Assembly (NCBI RefSeq): GCF_963665445.1
Contig: NZ_OY762276.1
Coordinates: 2,202,001 to 2,266,000 of the forward strand
Length of the DNA: 64,000 bases
Reading direction: 5' to 3'
From: an uncultured Desulfobulbus sp.
GTDB taxonomy: Bacteria; Desulfobacterota; Desulfobulbia; Desulfobulbales; Desulfobulbaceae
The position numbers and the translations under genes are program-made. This document shows, in pieces, positions 44,868-53,925 of the stretch; positions within the stretch are counted from its first letter, which is position 1; the number at the start of each line of letters is the position of its first letter. The notes beneath the pieces are model-generated. The model was not told the origin of the DNA. It saw only the letters and a program-made list of their open reading frames with translations, and ran no database searches.

Positions 44868-46232
44868 ATGACGATTCAATTTGGCGGACTTGCAACAGGA
44901 TTGGACACCAGCACCATCATCGAACAGCTGATGGAAATCGAGCGTGCACCGGTCACTCGCCTGGAAGCGGATCAGACCTGGCTGAACAATCGTCTGGAAG
45001 CCTTTCAGGAACTGGACACGCGCTTAAAGTCCTTCTCCGACAAGATCAAGGACCTCAACTACTCCTCCACCTTGCTCAAGCGTTCGGTCAAGCAGAGCTC
45101 GGAAGAGTTTGTCTCTGCCTCGGCCAACAGCAAGGCCATCACCGGCGCCAGCTACCAGGTGGAAGTCGTCTCCGTGGCCCAGGTGCAAAAGTCGGTTTCC
45201 GAAGACGGGTATGCCGACAAGGACACCGCTCGCTTTGGCACCGGCTCGCTGAGTTTTACCGTGGGCGGGAGTAGCCGCTCCATAACCTTAACCGACGATA
45301 ACAACTCGCTCGAGGGTTTGGCCAGCGCCATCAATGAAGCAGATATCGGCATCTCGGCGGCCATCATCAATACCGGAGATGCGGCCAATCCCTACCGGCT
45401 TTCCCTCACCGGCACAGATGTGGCCACGGAATTCTCCATGGATACCAGCGGCCTGAACGGCAACGAAGCCCTCTCCATCGGCACCCCGGTACAGGAGACA
45501 AGCAAGGCCCTTATACGTGTGGACACGGTCGAGATCACCAGCGACTCCAACACCCTGACCGAGGCTATCCCGGGTATGACCTTGGATCTGCTCAAGGCGG
45601 AAGAGGGAACCACCACCACCTTGAACGTCAGTGTGGACAAGGAAAACATTAAAACCGCCATCGCCGCCTTTGCCGAAGGATACAATGAGGTGATCAGCTT
45701 CATCACCGAACAGTCCGCCTTTAATGGCTCTGAAGGTGGGGTCTTGGGTGGGGATGCCAGCATAAATGCGGTCAAACGGCAGCTGCAGAACCTGCTCACG
45801 GAAACAACGACCAACTCGGGCATTTTCAAGACCATGTCCCAACTTGGTTTTGAAACGCAGAAGGACGGCACGCTCGTGGTCAATGAGACGACCTTGAACA
45901 GTGCGATCAACAACAACCTCGACGATGTGGCCACACTGCTGGCCGGCGAGACCGGGGTGACAGGAATTGCGACCAAGTTCAAGAATTATCTCTACGATAC
46001 GACCAATTCCGGTACCGGGCTGTACAAGATCAAAAAAGACAGCATTACGAGCAATCTCAATAAAATAGACACCAGTATTACCAAAACCGAGGCACGGCTG
46101 GAAATGCGGCAGAAGATGCTGGAAGCCCAGTTCAGCGCCATGGAAACCCTGGTTAGCGGTCTTAACTCTCAATCAACCTACCTGACTCAGCAGATGGAAA
46201 ACCTGAGCAAGATGATGAGCGGGGGGAACTAA
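44868..46232 (+). CDS. fliD: Filament cap protein FliD (HAP2)
   Basis: FliD forms the cap under which flagellin folds at the filament tip. The 454 residues begin FGGLATGLDTSTIIEQLMEI, the FliD signature, contain the FliD_N and FliD_C domains, and end with the coiled-coil STYLTQQMENLSKMMSGGN. AGGAGG lies upstream. The stop overlaps the fliS start (TAATG), so translation is coupled with the flagellin chaperone. Confidence 0.96.
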   Translation: MTIQFGGLATGLDTSTIIEQLMEIERAPVTRLEADQTWLNNRLEAFQELDTRLKSFSDKIKDLNYSSTLLKRSVKQSSEEFVSASANSKAITGASYQVEVVSVAQVQKSVSEDGYADKDTARFGTGSLSFTVGGSSRSITLTDDNNSLEGLASAINEADIGISAAIINTGDAANPYRLSLTGTDVATEFSMDTSGLNGNEALSIGTPVQETSKALIRVDTVEITSDSNTLTEAIPGMTLDLLKAEEGTTTTLNVSVDKENIKTAIAAFAEGYNEVISFITEQSAFNGSEGGVLGGDASINAVKRQLQNLLTETTTNSGIFKTMSQLGFETQKDGTLVVNETTLNSAINNNLDDVATLLAGETGVTGIATKFKNYLYDTTNSGTGLYKIKKDSITSNLNKIDTSITKTEARLEMRQKMLEAQFSAMETLVSGLNSQSTYLTQQMENLSKMMSGGN

Positions 46233-46678
46233 TGAACGGATATGTGAATCAATACCTGACCAACACGGTCAACTCGGCTTCGCCGGAGCAACTGATGCTG
46301 ATGCTCTATGATGGCGCCATCAGATTCGTCTCACTCGGCATTCAGGCCATCGAAAACGGAATAATCGATAAACGGGCCTATTATATCAATAAAACATCCG
46401 CCATTATCTCCGAGTTCGCGGCCACCCTCGATCATTCGCACAACCCCAAGCTCGCCGAAGATCTTGACGCGCTGTACAGCTACATGCTCAACCGTCTGCT
46501 GGCGGCGAATTTGAAAAACGACACGGCACCACTGATTGAGGTCAAGAAAATGCTCTCAGACCTGCGGGCGACATGGGCGCAGGCCATCGATATCAACAAG
46601 CAGGAAATGCGGGAAGCGGCAGGCGTGGAGCCGGCGACTCCCGGCGTGCACTACAAACCCCTTGCGGCGGCCATGTAA
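46232..46678 (+). CDS. fliS: Flagellin export chaperone FliS
   Basis: FliS binds the flagellin C-terminus and delivers it to FlhA. The 148 residues start MNGYVNQYLTNTVNSASPEQ and continue LMLMLYDGAIRF, the diagnostic FliS N-terminus, followed by the helical bundle. A short C-terminal extension beyond residue 125 is rich in A and P. It follows fliD directly and precedes a FliT-like gene by one base. Confidence 0.96.
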   Translation: MNGYVNQYLTNTVNSASPEQLMLMLYDGAIRFVSLGIQAIENGIIDKRAYYINKTSAIISEFAATLDHSHNPKLAEDLDALYSYMLNRLLAANLKNDTAPLIEVKKMLSDLRATWAQAIDINKQEMREAAGVEPATPGVHYKPLAAAM

Positions 46679-46679
46679 C

Positions 46680-47078
46680 ATGAACACGACACTCATCGAA
46701 CAATCCATCACCGACTATCGGGCCATTGCCGAACATCTCCGCATCATTGAACGGGCCATGCGGGGCCAGGACAGCAAAGCCATTCTTGCCCTGAGTCAGC
46801 AACTGCTGGACCTGCAGGAACAGGTCAAAACAAATGACGCCTCCATTATTGAGATGGTTGAGGCGAAACCTGAATTACGGCGCGAACCCCTGCTGATAGA
46901 CTTGATCGATCTCATGCGCGGCATTCATCAACAGAACGAGCGGGTCACCTCGCAGTTACGATCAATCATGGTCATCCATCGAGAAGAGTTGATGAAGTTA
47001 AAAAAGGGCAACACGGTTCTCCAAGGCTACAGACCGGTGATGCAACGAACAGGAAAACGGATCTCCATAACCAACTGA
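46680..47078 (+). CDS. FliT/FlgN-like flagellar chaperone
   Basis: A 132-residue, helix-rich protein that starts one base after the fliS stop. The coiled-coil pattern over about residues 10-110 (IEQSITDYRAIAEHLRIIER and LIDLMRGIHQQNERVTSQLR) and the position after fliS suit FliT, the chaperone of FliD; a FlgN-like identity is also possible. The basic C-terminal tail (GYRPVMQRTGKRISITN) matches the kind of flexible tail seen in FlgN-type chaperones. It ends the fliD operon before a 139-bp gap. Confidence 0.7.
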   Translation: MNTTLIEQSITDYRAIAEHLRIIERAMRGQDSKAILALSQQLLDLQEQVKTNDASIIEMVEAKPELRREPLLIDLIDLMRGIHQQNERVTSQLRSIMVIHREELMKLKKGNTVLQGYRPVMQRTGKRISITN

Positions 47079-47217
47079 GTGCAGGCAAGCAGACATCTTT
47101 TTCCTGTACGAGCAGAGCAAGCACCCTTCCTTCACCACGAAAAATTTCTTCCTTTCTGGGGAGGCTTATGGCAATCTAGAGTCATTATTGCAGCTTAACC
47201 CGAGGGAAGGTAATCAC

Positions 47218-47919
47218 TTGTCATCACAATACAGTTTCTTATCTGAAATTAAGGAAGGCACCGCTCTCCGCGTGTCGATTGGACTGCAGGGAACCGCGGA
47301 AAAAGTTCGTTTCCCCTGTTTCTTCGCCACAAGCTCCCCTCCGGACTTCACCTTGAGATTTCCGTTGGATTCCCTGGAGTTTGCACAAATCGATCTCCAA
47401 CGAGACTGCCTGCTCACGATCGACCTGCCGGATCAAACCTTGGCCGTTGCTGCAGAAATAAACGAACTTCTGCCGCCCTACCTGATACAATTCACCGCAA
47501 AAGAGATAGTAACCCACACGCAGGACCGGAAATTTTTTCGTGTGGACGCAACTGCCCGGGTCGCAGCATCCTCTCTTATCCCCGAAACCATGTCGCGCAC
47601 AGGAGAGAGTTGGCGTCTGCTTGGCGATACCATCGATCTCAGCGGCAGCGGCTTGCTCTGCGCATTCAGTGATCCTCTGGAAAAAGGCTCCAAGGTACGG
47701 ATTGAACTTACCCTGCCGTCTCAGGAGATGGACGTCATAAGGGCGCTAGGGCATGTAGTGCGTTGCAAAAAAATCGAAGAAGGCCTCTACCACACAGCCC
47801 TGCATTTTGACATGATCGACTCGGAAAGCCAGGACAAAATCATGGCCTGTTGTTTTGAACTGCAACGCCGCTACCTGCGGTTGCGTGTCAGCCTGCGGCA
47901 ACCGGATGCCGGCCAATAA
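47218..47919 (+). CDS. PilZ-domain c-di-GMP receptor, YcgR-like (first of two)
   Basis: PilZ proteins bind cyclic di-GMP and, when next to flagellar genes, usually act as brakes on the motor. The start is TTG 47218 with GGGAAGG seven bases upstream; an earlier TTG at 47188 lacks such a site. The 233 residues comprise an N-terminal YcgR-like domain (about 1-100) and a PilZ domain with the RxxxR motif (Arg104, Arg108) and DLSGSG (140-145), both intact for c-di-GMP binding. It is paralogous to the next gene. Confidence 0.85.
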   Translation: MSSQYSFLSEIKEGTALRVSIGLQGTAEKVRFPCFFATSSPPDFTLRFPLDSLEFAQIDLQRDCLLTIDLPDQTLAVAAEINELLPPYLIQFTAKEIVTHTQDRKFFRVDATARVAASSLIPETMSRTGESWRLLGDTIDLSGSGLLCAFSDPLEKGSKVRIELTLPSQEMDVIRALGHVVRCKKIEEGLYHTALHFDMIDSESQDKIMACCFELQRRYLRLRVSLRQPDAGQ

Positions 47920-47937
47920 ATAGACTTCCAAAAGTGA

Positions 47938-48036
47938 CATCTTCGTAAAAAGTCACAAGCTGAGAAATCACGGTTAGCCAAATCAATACGTTAGAAGGCA
48001 AGAAACGTCGTTTTCGTGGCTTTTTACGAGAACGAC
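47938..48036 (+). mobile_element. 99-bp MITE-like element, family 1, copy 4
   Basis: It begins CATCTTCGTAAAAAGTC and ends CTTTTTACGAGAACGAC. Flanks AAAAGTGA (47930-47937) and AAAAGTAG (48037-48044) agree at six bases. It sits between the two PilZ genes and ends 22 bp before the second start codon, so it supplies that gene's immediate upstream DNA. Confidence 0.82.
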
Positions 48037-48058
48037 AAAAGTAGAAACAATTGTTACC

Positions 48059-48733
48059 GTGGCACGAATAGTGGAACTTCTCAATAGAATCAAAGATCAC
48101 GCTCCAACCGTGGTCGATATACCGGCGAACGACGGCGAAAACTATCGTTGCAAGGCGGTGTTGCTCAAAAAAGACGCCACCACCGTTGAGCTGGTGTTTC
48201 CGCCCAATTCATGGGAAGAAAATAACCTTTCCATTGGCGCACAGTGTCACCTGGCGGTCGAGCATGAGGGGCAAGCCATTAATCTCATCGCCCGGCTCGA
48301 CCAGATCAGCGGCAACCGGCGGCTCCAACTGACACCGAGCGAACCGGTTTCGCCGGAAACTCTCCGCGAATATTTCCGCGTCATGATCAATATACCCATT
48401 GAGGCGAGCTATATTGCCGGACCGCGGGAAAAAAACGCAAAGACATGGAAAATGATCGGCACCACGATCGACCTCAGCGGAAGCGGGGTTCTGGCGGTCT
48501 TTGCCGAAAGACCGCAGACCCTGCATAACATTCAGTTGGTCATGACCATGCCCGAGGATGAGCCTTCCATCGTCTGCCTGGCTGATGTAGTGCGCACTTA
48601 TCGACTTCGAAAAAACCGCTATCAGGTCGCCTTTCATTTTGAAGTGATTTCCAGCAAGACACGCGACCAGGTTATCTCCTGTTGCCTGCAGGAACAACGC
48701 AGACAACTGCGGGAAAACGTGCAAACCGAGTAA
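48059..48733 (+). CDS. PilZ-domain c-di-GMP receptor (second of two)
   Basis: A paralog of the preceding PilZ gene with the same two-domain plan. The 224 residues include RxxxR (Arg103, Arg107 in LREYFRV) and DLSGSG (138-143), so ligand binding looks intact. The predicted start is GTG at 48059 with no clear ribosome-binding site, and the DNA just upstream belongs to a MITE-like insertion, so expression may have been altered. The shared C-terminal CC-x-QEQRR pattern (CCLQEQRRQL) mirrors CCFELQRR in its partner. Confidence 0.82.
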   Translation: MARIVELLNRIKDHAPTVVDIPANDGENYRCKAVLLKKDATTVELVFPPNSWEENNLSIGAQCHLAVEHEGQAINLIARLDQISGNRRLQLTPSEPVSPETLREYFRVMINIPIEASYIAGPREKNAKTWKMIGTTIDLSGSGVLAVFAERPQTLHNIQLVMTMPEDEPSIVCLADVVRTYRLRKNRYQVAFHFEVISSKTRDQVISCCLQEQRRQLRENVQTE

Positions 48734-48774
48734 GATTTCCCCCACCCGACCAACCATTACCAACCGGAGGGCCT

Positions 48775-50283
48775 GTGGAAATATCCCCATTGATTCCGGA
48801 AATCAAAGCCCTCATCTCTTCGGGGCAGCTGGACAACCAGAGTCAGCGCCCTCTTTCTTCCTTCACCAACGGTCAAATACTGCAAGCCACGGTCGAGTCG
48901 CAGGAGGCTCCCGATCAATTCACACTCGCCCTGGCGGATCGGAAAATTCCGGTTGAAACATCAACCCCCCTGCAAACCGGCCAGACCATTTCGGTGAAAG
49001 TTACGGCCCAATCTCCGCAACTCCAGTTTCAGCTTGTTGACTTGCCGACAAGCGACCAACGTATCAGTACAAACCTCCATACCCTTGTCCGTCAGGGCGA
49101 GACCTTTTCCCAGTTGCCCCTTGTTGCCAATACAGCGCCTCAACTTTCCCAACTGAGCCCCTCCTCGCGCAACACCCTGGTGCAAATGCAGGCGGGCCTC
49201 ACCGCTCCGGGTGGAACAAGCCAAAGTCAATCCCTTGTTGCCCACATTGCCTCCAATCTCCTGAGCCTAGCCACGAGAGGTGATATTTTTTCCTCCGCAG
49301 GCGAAACCTTGCTCTCTACCGGCCAACTTCTGCAGCAGCTCTCGCAGGCAGGGAATGTTCCCTCAAGCCTGCGCCAGTCTGCGGCCAACATGGCCACGGC
49401 TTTCCTTGGAGAAAAAGGCCCGCCCGAAACGGCCCCCCCAAAAACCGGTGCCAATGCTGCAGCTGTTTCAGCCAGCCTGACCGACAAAACTCTCCTCTCC
49501 TCTGACCTGAGACAGCAAATCAGTTTATTGCCTACCTCGCTGCAATCTTTGCTGCAACCACTTGCGCAACAATTTGACCAGGGGGCATGGGGAAACGACA
49601 ATCGGCTCCTGGGACAGTTGCTCACAGTTCTGGTCCAGGTTGGCCTCCAGACCGAACCAACCGCACTCTCTGGCCTTGACGGACCTCACCTGCAAAAAGT
49701 TCTCAACAATTTAGGGTTGAATCTCGAGCAGTCGTTCGCCCATGGAAAGGTAGAGGATGCCGCTGGCACACTGAAATTTGCTCTTTTGGAGTTAGCCAAT
49801 CTCTCGTCTACCTCCGAATCGCAACTCCAGAAGATTGACGAGCTGTTGAACTCCTTGCAATTTTCGCAACTGATGCAGATGCGACTTTCTCCGGAATCCC
49901 TTTTTTTCCTCCCCCTCCCCTTTCCGTTCCTGGAGTCTGGATTTCTCCTGATACCGAAAGAGAAAGGACGTGACGGGGACGCTGCAAAAAATAAAAACAA
50001 ACAGATGCAGGAAAACGATATCAGCATGCATCTGCAACTCGAGGGGTTGGGCAACCTGCACATTACCATTCGCCAGGACAAGGACCAGATTGCCCTCACC
50101 TTTTACACCCAGGATGCCGAGCGGGCAAAATTCATGGGGGAATACCGGGAAGAACTCCCGAAAATGCTGACACGGGGTACGCTGTACGCCGCCAATTTTC
50201 TGGTTGGGGCAAAGGAACCAGTGAAAGTTCTTCTTGAAAAGATGCTGCATGCGCCTACAGGCATGGTCAACATCAAGGCCTAA
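48775..50283 (+). CDS. Second FliK-like hook-length control protein
   Basis: The start is GTG 48775 with CCGGAGGG upstream. The 502 residues have a long Gln/Ser/Leu-rich N-terminal and middle part (about 1-390) and a C-terminal domain (about 410-495) with DISMHLQLEGLGNLHITIRQ, the layout of FliK/Flg_hook C-terminal domains. Similar secondary FliK-like proteins (YlqG type) occur in other bacteria, often beside an FlhB C-terminal homolog. None is found here. It is 41 bp after the PilZ gene. The role is unknown but probably connected with type III export. Confidence 0.7.
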   Translation: MEISPLIPEIKALISSGQLDNQSQRPLSSFTNGQILQATVESQEAPDQFTLALADRKIPVETSTPLQTGQTISVKVTAQSPQLQFQLVDLPTSDQRISTNLHTLVRQGETFSQLPLVANTAPQLSQLSPSSRNTLVQMQAGLTAPGGTSQSQSLVAHIASNLLSLATRGDIFSSAGETLLSTGQLLQQLSQAGNVPSSLRQSAANMATAFLGEKGPPETAPPKTGANAAAVSASLTDKTLLSSDLRQQISLLPTSLQSLLQPLAQQFDQGAWGNDNRLLGQLLTVLVQVGLQTEPTALSGLDGPHLQKVLNNLGLNLEQSFAHGKVEDAAGTLKFALLELANLSSTSESQLQKIDELLNSLQFSQLMQMRLSPESLFFLPLPFPFLESGFLLIPKEKGRDGDAAKNKNKQMQENDISMHLQLEGLGNLHITIRQDKDQIALTFYTQDAERAKFMGEYREELPKMLTRGTLYAANFLVGAKEPVKVLLEKMLHAPTGMVNIKA

Positions 50284-50383
50284 TCCAGTCGTATTTTTCA
50301 AGAATTGATTTTCAAGGGCAGCCAGAGACCTTTCTCCTCACGGGAAATCTCCAACATTCAGATGAGTTGCTCCATGACGGTTG

Positions 50384-50737
50384 TCAGCGGTTCACCGACA
50401 TCGTGATTGTCATAATTTGCTCTCCGGTGTCGAACAGCCCCATGACAACGGCATGCGGGCAATGCTCTGCTACCGTGACCGCATCAGACAAGGTAAGGTA
50501 GCGGATCGCTGATTGCACCCCTCGGCTCCAGCGTGTCGTCGCGACGCCCCCTTCCGTCAACATGCTGTATTCACTCAGGAATTCTCCGCTCCCCTGGCGA
50601 CAGACCGAATACCCGAGAAACTGGGTGTTTTCTGGAAAGCCGAGAGTTTTCCGTACCTTTTCCAGGGAATTCCGTTCCTCACCCGATTGAAGGCCGACTT
50701 TCTTTTTTGTACCACCTTGCAACTTCAACTTACCCAT
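50384..50737 (-). CDS. Hypothetical protein downstream of the radical SAM gene
   Basis: A 117-residue protein with AAGGA six bases before the ATG on the minus strand, which supports translation. It starts MGKLKLQGGTKKKVGLQSGE and ends GLFDTGEQIMTITMSVNR. No signal peptide, membrane helix or motif I recognise. It lies 93 bp after the radical SAM gene on the same strand, so they may be one unit. It converges with the flagellar block, whose last gene ends 100 bp away. Confidence 0.6.
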   Translation of the reverse strand: MGKLKLQGGTKKKVGLQSGEERNSLEKVRKTLGFPENTQFLGYSVCRQGSGEFLSEYSMLTEGGVATTRWSRGVQSAIRYLTLSDAVTVAEHCPHAVVMGLFDTGEQIMTITMSVNR

Positions 50738-50830
50738 TCGATTCCTTTACTCCTGGACGGCATGCCGAAAATAGACGCGGATGACACGAATGCAATGCAA
50801 GCACGCCCATTATACATCCAATGCCATAAC

Positions 50831-51706
50831 TTATTGATTCCCGATATAAATCGGCCGAAAAGCGGATTCCTCGCGTTCCAGCCCCATCAATATTTCCTGT
50901 TGAATTCTGGGCTTATCCCGGGGCAGAATCCCATGAACATTGATATAATTGGTATAATGATCGCTGGTTAACGCAGAGGTCACCTCGAGCCGGTTCACCA
51001 ACTCCAATGTTTCCCGCAACACGCCGTGTGGGCCGAGCATGTGAAATTTTCCGGCCAATATTTCCTCAAGAAGGGGCGTATTGTTTTTCGGCAGCAGGGT
51101 GCGCAAACGAATGAAGGTCGGATTGATTGCATTCAGCGCTGATGCGGTTTCATGGGCATGCTCACGGCTTCGCAATGTACCACCCAGTCCAAGCACTACA
51201 TACTGACTCAACTCAATGCCCGCGTCCAGAACCATACGGCCCGCCTCAATCTGTTGCTGGCGGGATGTCCCCTTGCAGACATGGCGCAAGACACAATCAT
51301 CACCTGATTCAAGACCGACATGGATGCGCGAAAGGCCGGCTTCTGCAAGCTGCAGCATACCAGCAAGGCCCTTCATGTGAATATACTGCGACGAGCCGTA
51401 CACAGTCACCCGCTGCAAATTGGGGAAAACCTCATACGCATATCGGCATATCCGGCTCAATTGCTCCGTCTTCATGGCAATGGTGTTCCCGGCCGGAAAG
51501 AAAAGCGTGGTGACATGGTGTCCATACCGCTGAACGGCAAGATCCATGTCCTCACAGATTTCCTGGGTCGAGCGAATTTTAAAAGGAGGCCCTCCCTTAT
51601 ACACCATGCAGAAGGTGCATTTATTGTGAGGGCAGCCTACTGTTGCCGGAATAAGCAGTGAATCCGCTTCGCTGGGCGGTCTATAAATAGGCCCTTCATA
51701 ACGCAT
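50831..51706 (-). CDS. Radical SAM protein
   Basis: The 291-residue protein has the cluster motif CPHNKCTFC (Cys25, Cys30, Cys33; C-x4-C-x2-C), preceded by the ATVG strand, as in the small COG1032-like radical SAM group with GCPxNxCTFC. The LFFPAGNTIA segment and SRIHVGLESGDDCVLRHVCK are typical of the SAM barrel. No accessory domain (B12, SPASM) is visible. Substrate unknown. The start codon has no strong ribosome-binding site. It is divergent from tatD, with 178 bp between them. Confidence 0.85.
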   Translation of the reverse strand: MRYEGPIYRPPSEADSLLIPATVGCPHNKCTFCMVYKGGPPFKIRSTQEICEDMDLAVQRYGHHVTTLFFPAGNTIAMKTEQLSRICRYAYEVFPNLQRVTVYGSSQYIHMKGLAGMLQLAEAGLSRIHVGLESGDDCVLRHVCKGTSRQQQIEAGRMVLDAGIELSQYVVLGLGGTLRSREHAHETASALNAINPTFIRLRTLLPKNNTPLLEEILAGKFHMLGPHGVLRETLELVNRLEVTSALTSDHYTNYINVHGILPRDKPRIQQEILMGLEREESAFRPIYIGNQ

Positions 51707-51884
51707 GGCAGAAAAACCGGTTAGAGTGCAGAAATACCCGCCAAGCCGCGCCGGTAATGACTCGATCTGTGCCAGGAACTACTTTATAACATGTCTGTTC
51801 AGACTTTGCGTCTTTTGAAAACGGTCCCTTGTGCAGACAAGATGCAAGTAGAAAAGACCACTTAGAACAACTCACTGAGCAACA

Positions 51885-52751
51885 ATGCACCTTATCGATA
51901 CTCACTGTCATCTCGATGTTTCTCCAGTTTTTGACCGATTGCAACAGATTTTGCATCAGGCCAACGGCGTCGATGTTAATGAGTTTGTCATTCCCGGAGT
52001 TGATCGCGCCGGATGGGATCGCATTCTGCATTTGAGCCGCAGCAACCAAGGCATCCATGCCGCTCCGGGGTTGCACCCCATGTACCTCTCCCTGCATCGT
52101 TCTCAAGACCTTGAAGAGCTTGAGGCGCTCGCACAACGCGGCCATATCACGGCAATTGGGGAGATCGGCCTTGACTATTTTGTTCCCGACTTAGATCGTC
52201 ACGCTCAACAACGACTCTTTGAACACCAACTTGATATTGCTGGCAAAGCGCAGCTCCCAATACTGGTCCACTGTCGCAAAGCGCACGACCAGGTACTGGC
52301 AACAGTGCGACGCAAGGCCTTTGCCCACGGGGGTGTTGTTCACGCCTTTTCCGGAAGTTTTCAGCAGGCGAATGAATACATCAAACTTGGGTTCGGTATA
52401 GGAGTGGGAGGAGTCATTACCTATGATCGCGCCAAAAAGGTTCGCAAAAACTGCATCGAACTCCCCCATAAATGGCTGGTGCTGGAGACCGATACACCGG
52501 ACATAATCGTTGCACGTCACCGTGAAGAACCCTGCAACTTGCCGCAATATCTGCCGGATATCCTTGCCACGCTGGCGGAACTGCGGTTGGAGACGCAGGA
52601 AACGATCGCAGCGTATACCACGGAGAATGCGCGTCGTATTTTAGGGCTAAGAAAGAAGGACTCAATTGAAGATATCTTTACTGATGCCATTTTACCATCT
52701 TGCCAGCCTCATTCATCTGACAATGGCAAAAAGAGTGCTCAACTCCCGTAG
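51885..52751 (+). CDS. TatD family metal-dependent hydrolase
   Basis: TatD proteins are TIM-barrel metal hydrolases, described as 3'-5' DNases or AP-type repair nucleases. The 288 residues begin MHLIDTHCHLD with the metal ligands His7 and His9. They have AIGEIGLDYF (the bridging Glu), PILVHCRKAHDQ, GVVHAFSGSFQQ and VLETDTPD with the final Asp, so the active site is complete. The C-terminal tail after about residue 260 is not typical of the family and could be disordered. Nearby genes give no hint of a specific role. Confidence 0.9.
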   Translation: MHLIDTHCHLDVSPVFDRLQQILHQANGVDVNEFVIPGVDRAGWDRILHLSRSNQGIHAAPGLHPMYLSLHRSQDLEELEALAQRGHITAIGEIGLDYFVPDLDRHAQQRLFEHQLDIAGKAQLPILVHCRKAHDQVLATVRRKAFAHGGVVHAFSGSFQQANEYIKLGFGIGVGGVITYDRAKKVRKNCIELPHKWLVLETDTPDIIVARHREEPCNLPQYLPDILATLAELRLETQETIAAYTTENARRILGLRKKDSIEDIFTDAILPSCQPHSSDNGKKSAQLP

Positions 52752-52879
52752 CTATATTGAGATGAAATTCCAGGAAGAATGCCGACTCTTGCACCCAAGC
52801 TTCCACCTCTCCTCCTTCTCGCCAAGGCCTTGCTGCGGCACATTATCCATCAATGCCGACATAGATAGATTTTTCATGG

Positions 52880-52907
52880 TAAAAATTATATTTTTGGTGC
52901 ACGATAA
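52880..52907 (+). promoter_or_regulatory. Candidate sigma-28 promoter of the HDOD gene
   Basis: TAAAAATT (52880-52887), a 12-bp spacer, then CACGATAA (52900-52907). Each box matches 6 of 8, and the spacing is the same as in the three flagellar promoters in this window. It ends about 33 bp before the HDOD start codon. Confidence 0.55.
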
Positions 52908-52940
52908 TGTACATCATGAATTCAAGCACAACACTATGGC

Positions 52941-53834
52941 ATGAAAAATCAAGAAAAAATCTTTTCTCAACTCAAAAAATCCCTCGATTCCGAATACGGA
53001 GGTTTGCCGATATTCAGTGCAGTTTCGGTACGGATACAGCTTGAGCTCATTAAAGATGAGCCGGATTTAAAATTGATTGAACAACTCATCATTGATGACC
53101 AATCACTCTCCAGTAATATACTCAAGCTCGCCAACTCCTCCCTGTATTCAGGACTCGTCCAAATAAGGACTGTGCGTAATGCAATAATCCGATTGGGCAT
53201 GGCTGAGATCATGCATTTTGTCTGCATTGATATCAACAACAATCTGTTTTCCTCTCCTGACAAACAAATTGATGAGTTGATGAAAAAGCTCTGGTCGCAT
53301 TCAGTTGCATGTGCCTATGGAGCTGCATTACTGACGACCCTGATTGAGACCGAGGTAGTCCGCGAGGAGGCCTTTTCCGCCGGTCTTTTTCACGATATCG
53401 GCAAACTCCTTATCCTCAAGGTGATCGAAAAGAAAAAGAAGTTCTACAAGGTGCTCGACATGCCCGAAGAGGACCTGTTGGAATCGATAGCCAAACTGCA
53501 TGCCAAACATGGACAACTCCTCATGGAGCGGATGAGGCTGCCTGCCATGTATCCGCCCATCGCCAGAGATCACCACAGCAAAAATTTCGACGAGGATAAC
53601 CACCTCTTGCTGATCGTGCGTGTCGCCAATCTGATCTGCCATAAGCTCAGCATCGGAATTGTCGAGGAGCCGGATCTTGACATCATGGCGACCAAGGAGG
53701 TTTCACTGCTGAAGCTGACCAAACCCATCATTTTGCGTGTGCAGCATTTCCTTCGCCATAACCAGACCATTGCCGAGCTTATCGAAGGCCCAAAGGCTGA
53801 CAACGACACGCCACCCGCCGCAGCAGAGAATTAA
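52941..53834 (+). CDS. HDOD-domain signalling protein
   Basis: HDOD domains are degenerate HD phosphohydrolase folds found in signal transduction, often near motility or c-di-GMP genes. The 297 residues hold PIFSAVSVRIQLELI and DDQSLSSNILKLANSSLYSG at the start of the domain, and LFHDIGKLLILKVI at about 150-163, where an HD pair (His151, Asp152) is kept. No receiver or GGDEF domain is attached. A FliA-type promoter upstream suggests it is made with the late flagellar genes, as is known for several CheV/HDOD regulators; that link is inferred. Confidence 0.87.
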   Translation: MKNQEKIFSQLKKSLDSEYGGLPIFSAVSVRIQLELIKDEPDLKLIEQLIIDDQSLSSNILKLANSSLYSGLVQIRTVRNAIIRLGMAEIMHFVCIDINNNLFSSPDKQIDELMKKLWSHSVACAYGAALLTTLIETEVVREEAFSAGLFHDIGKLLILKVIEKKKKFYKVLDMPEEDLLESIAKLHAKHGQLLMERMRLPAMYPPIARDHHSKNFDEDNHLLLIVRVANLICHKLSIGIVEEPDLDIMATKEVSLLKLTKPIILRVQHFLRHNQTIAELIEGPKADNDTPPAAAEN

Positions 53835-53925
53835 CCCCCAAGCTCGCTGTTTGAGCGACAAACCAATGCGGTAACCACCATGAAGAAGAAACAATTTTGC
53901 CCTTCCTCAGAGCAATCGCGTCATT

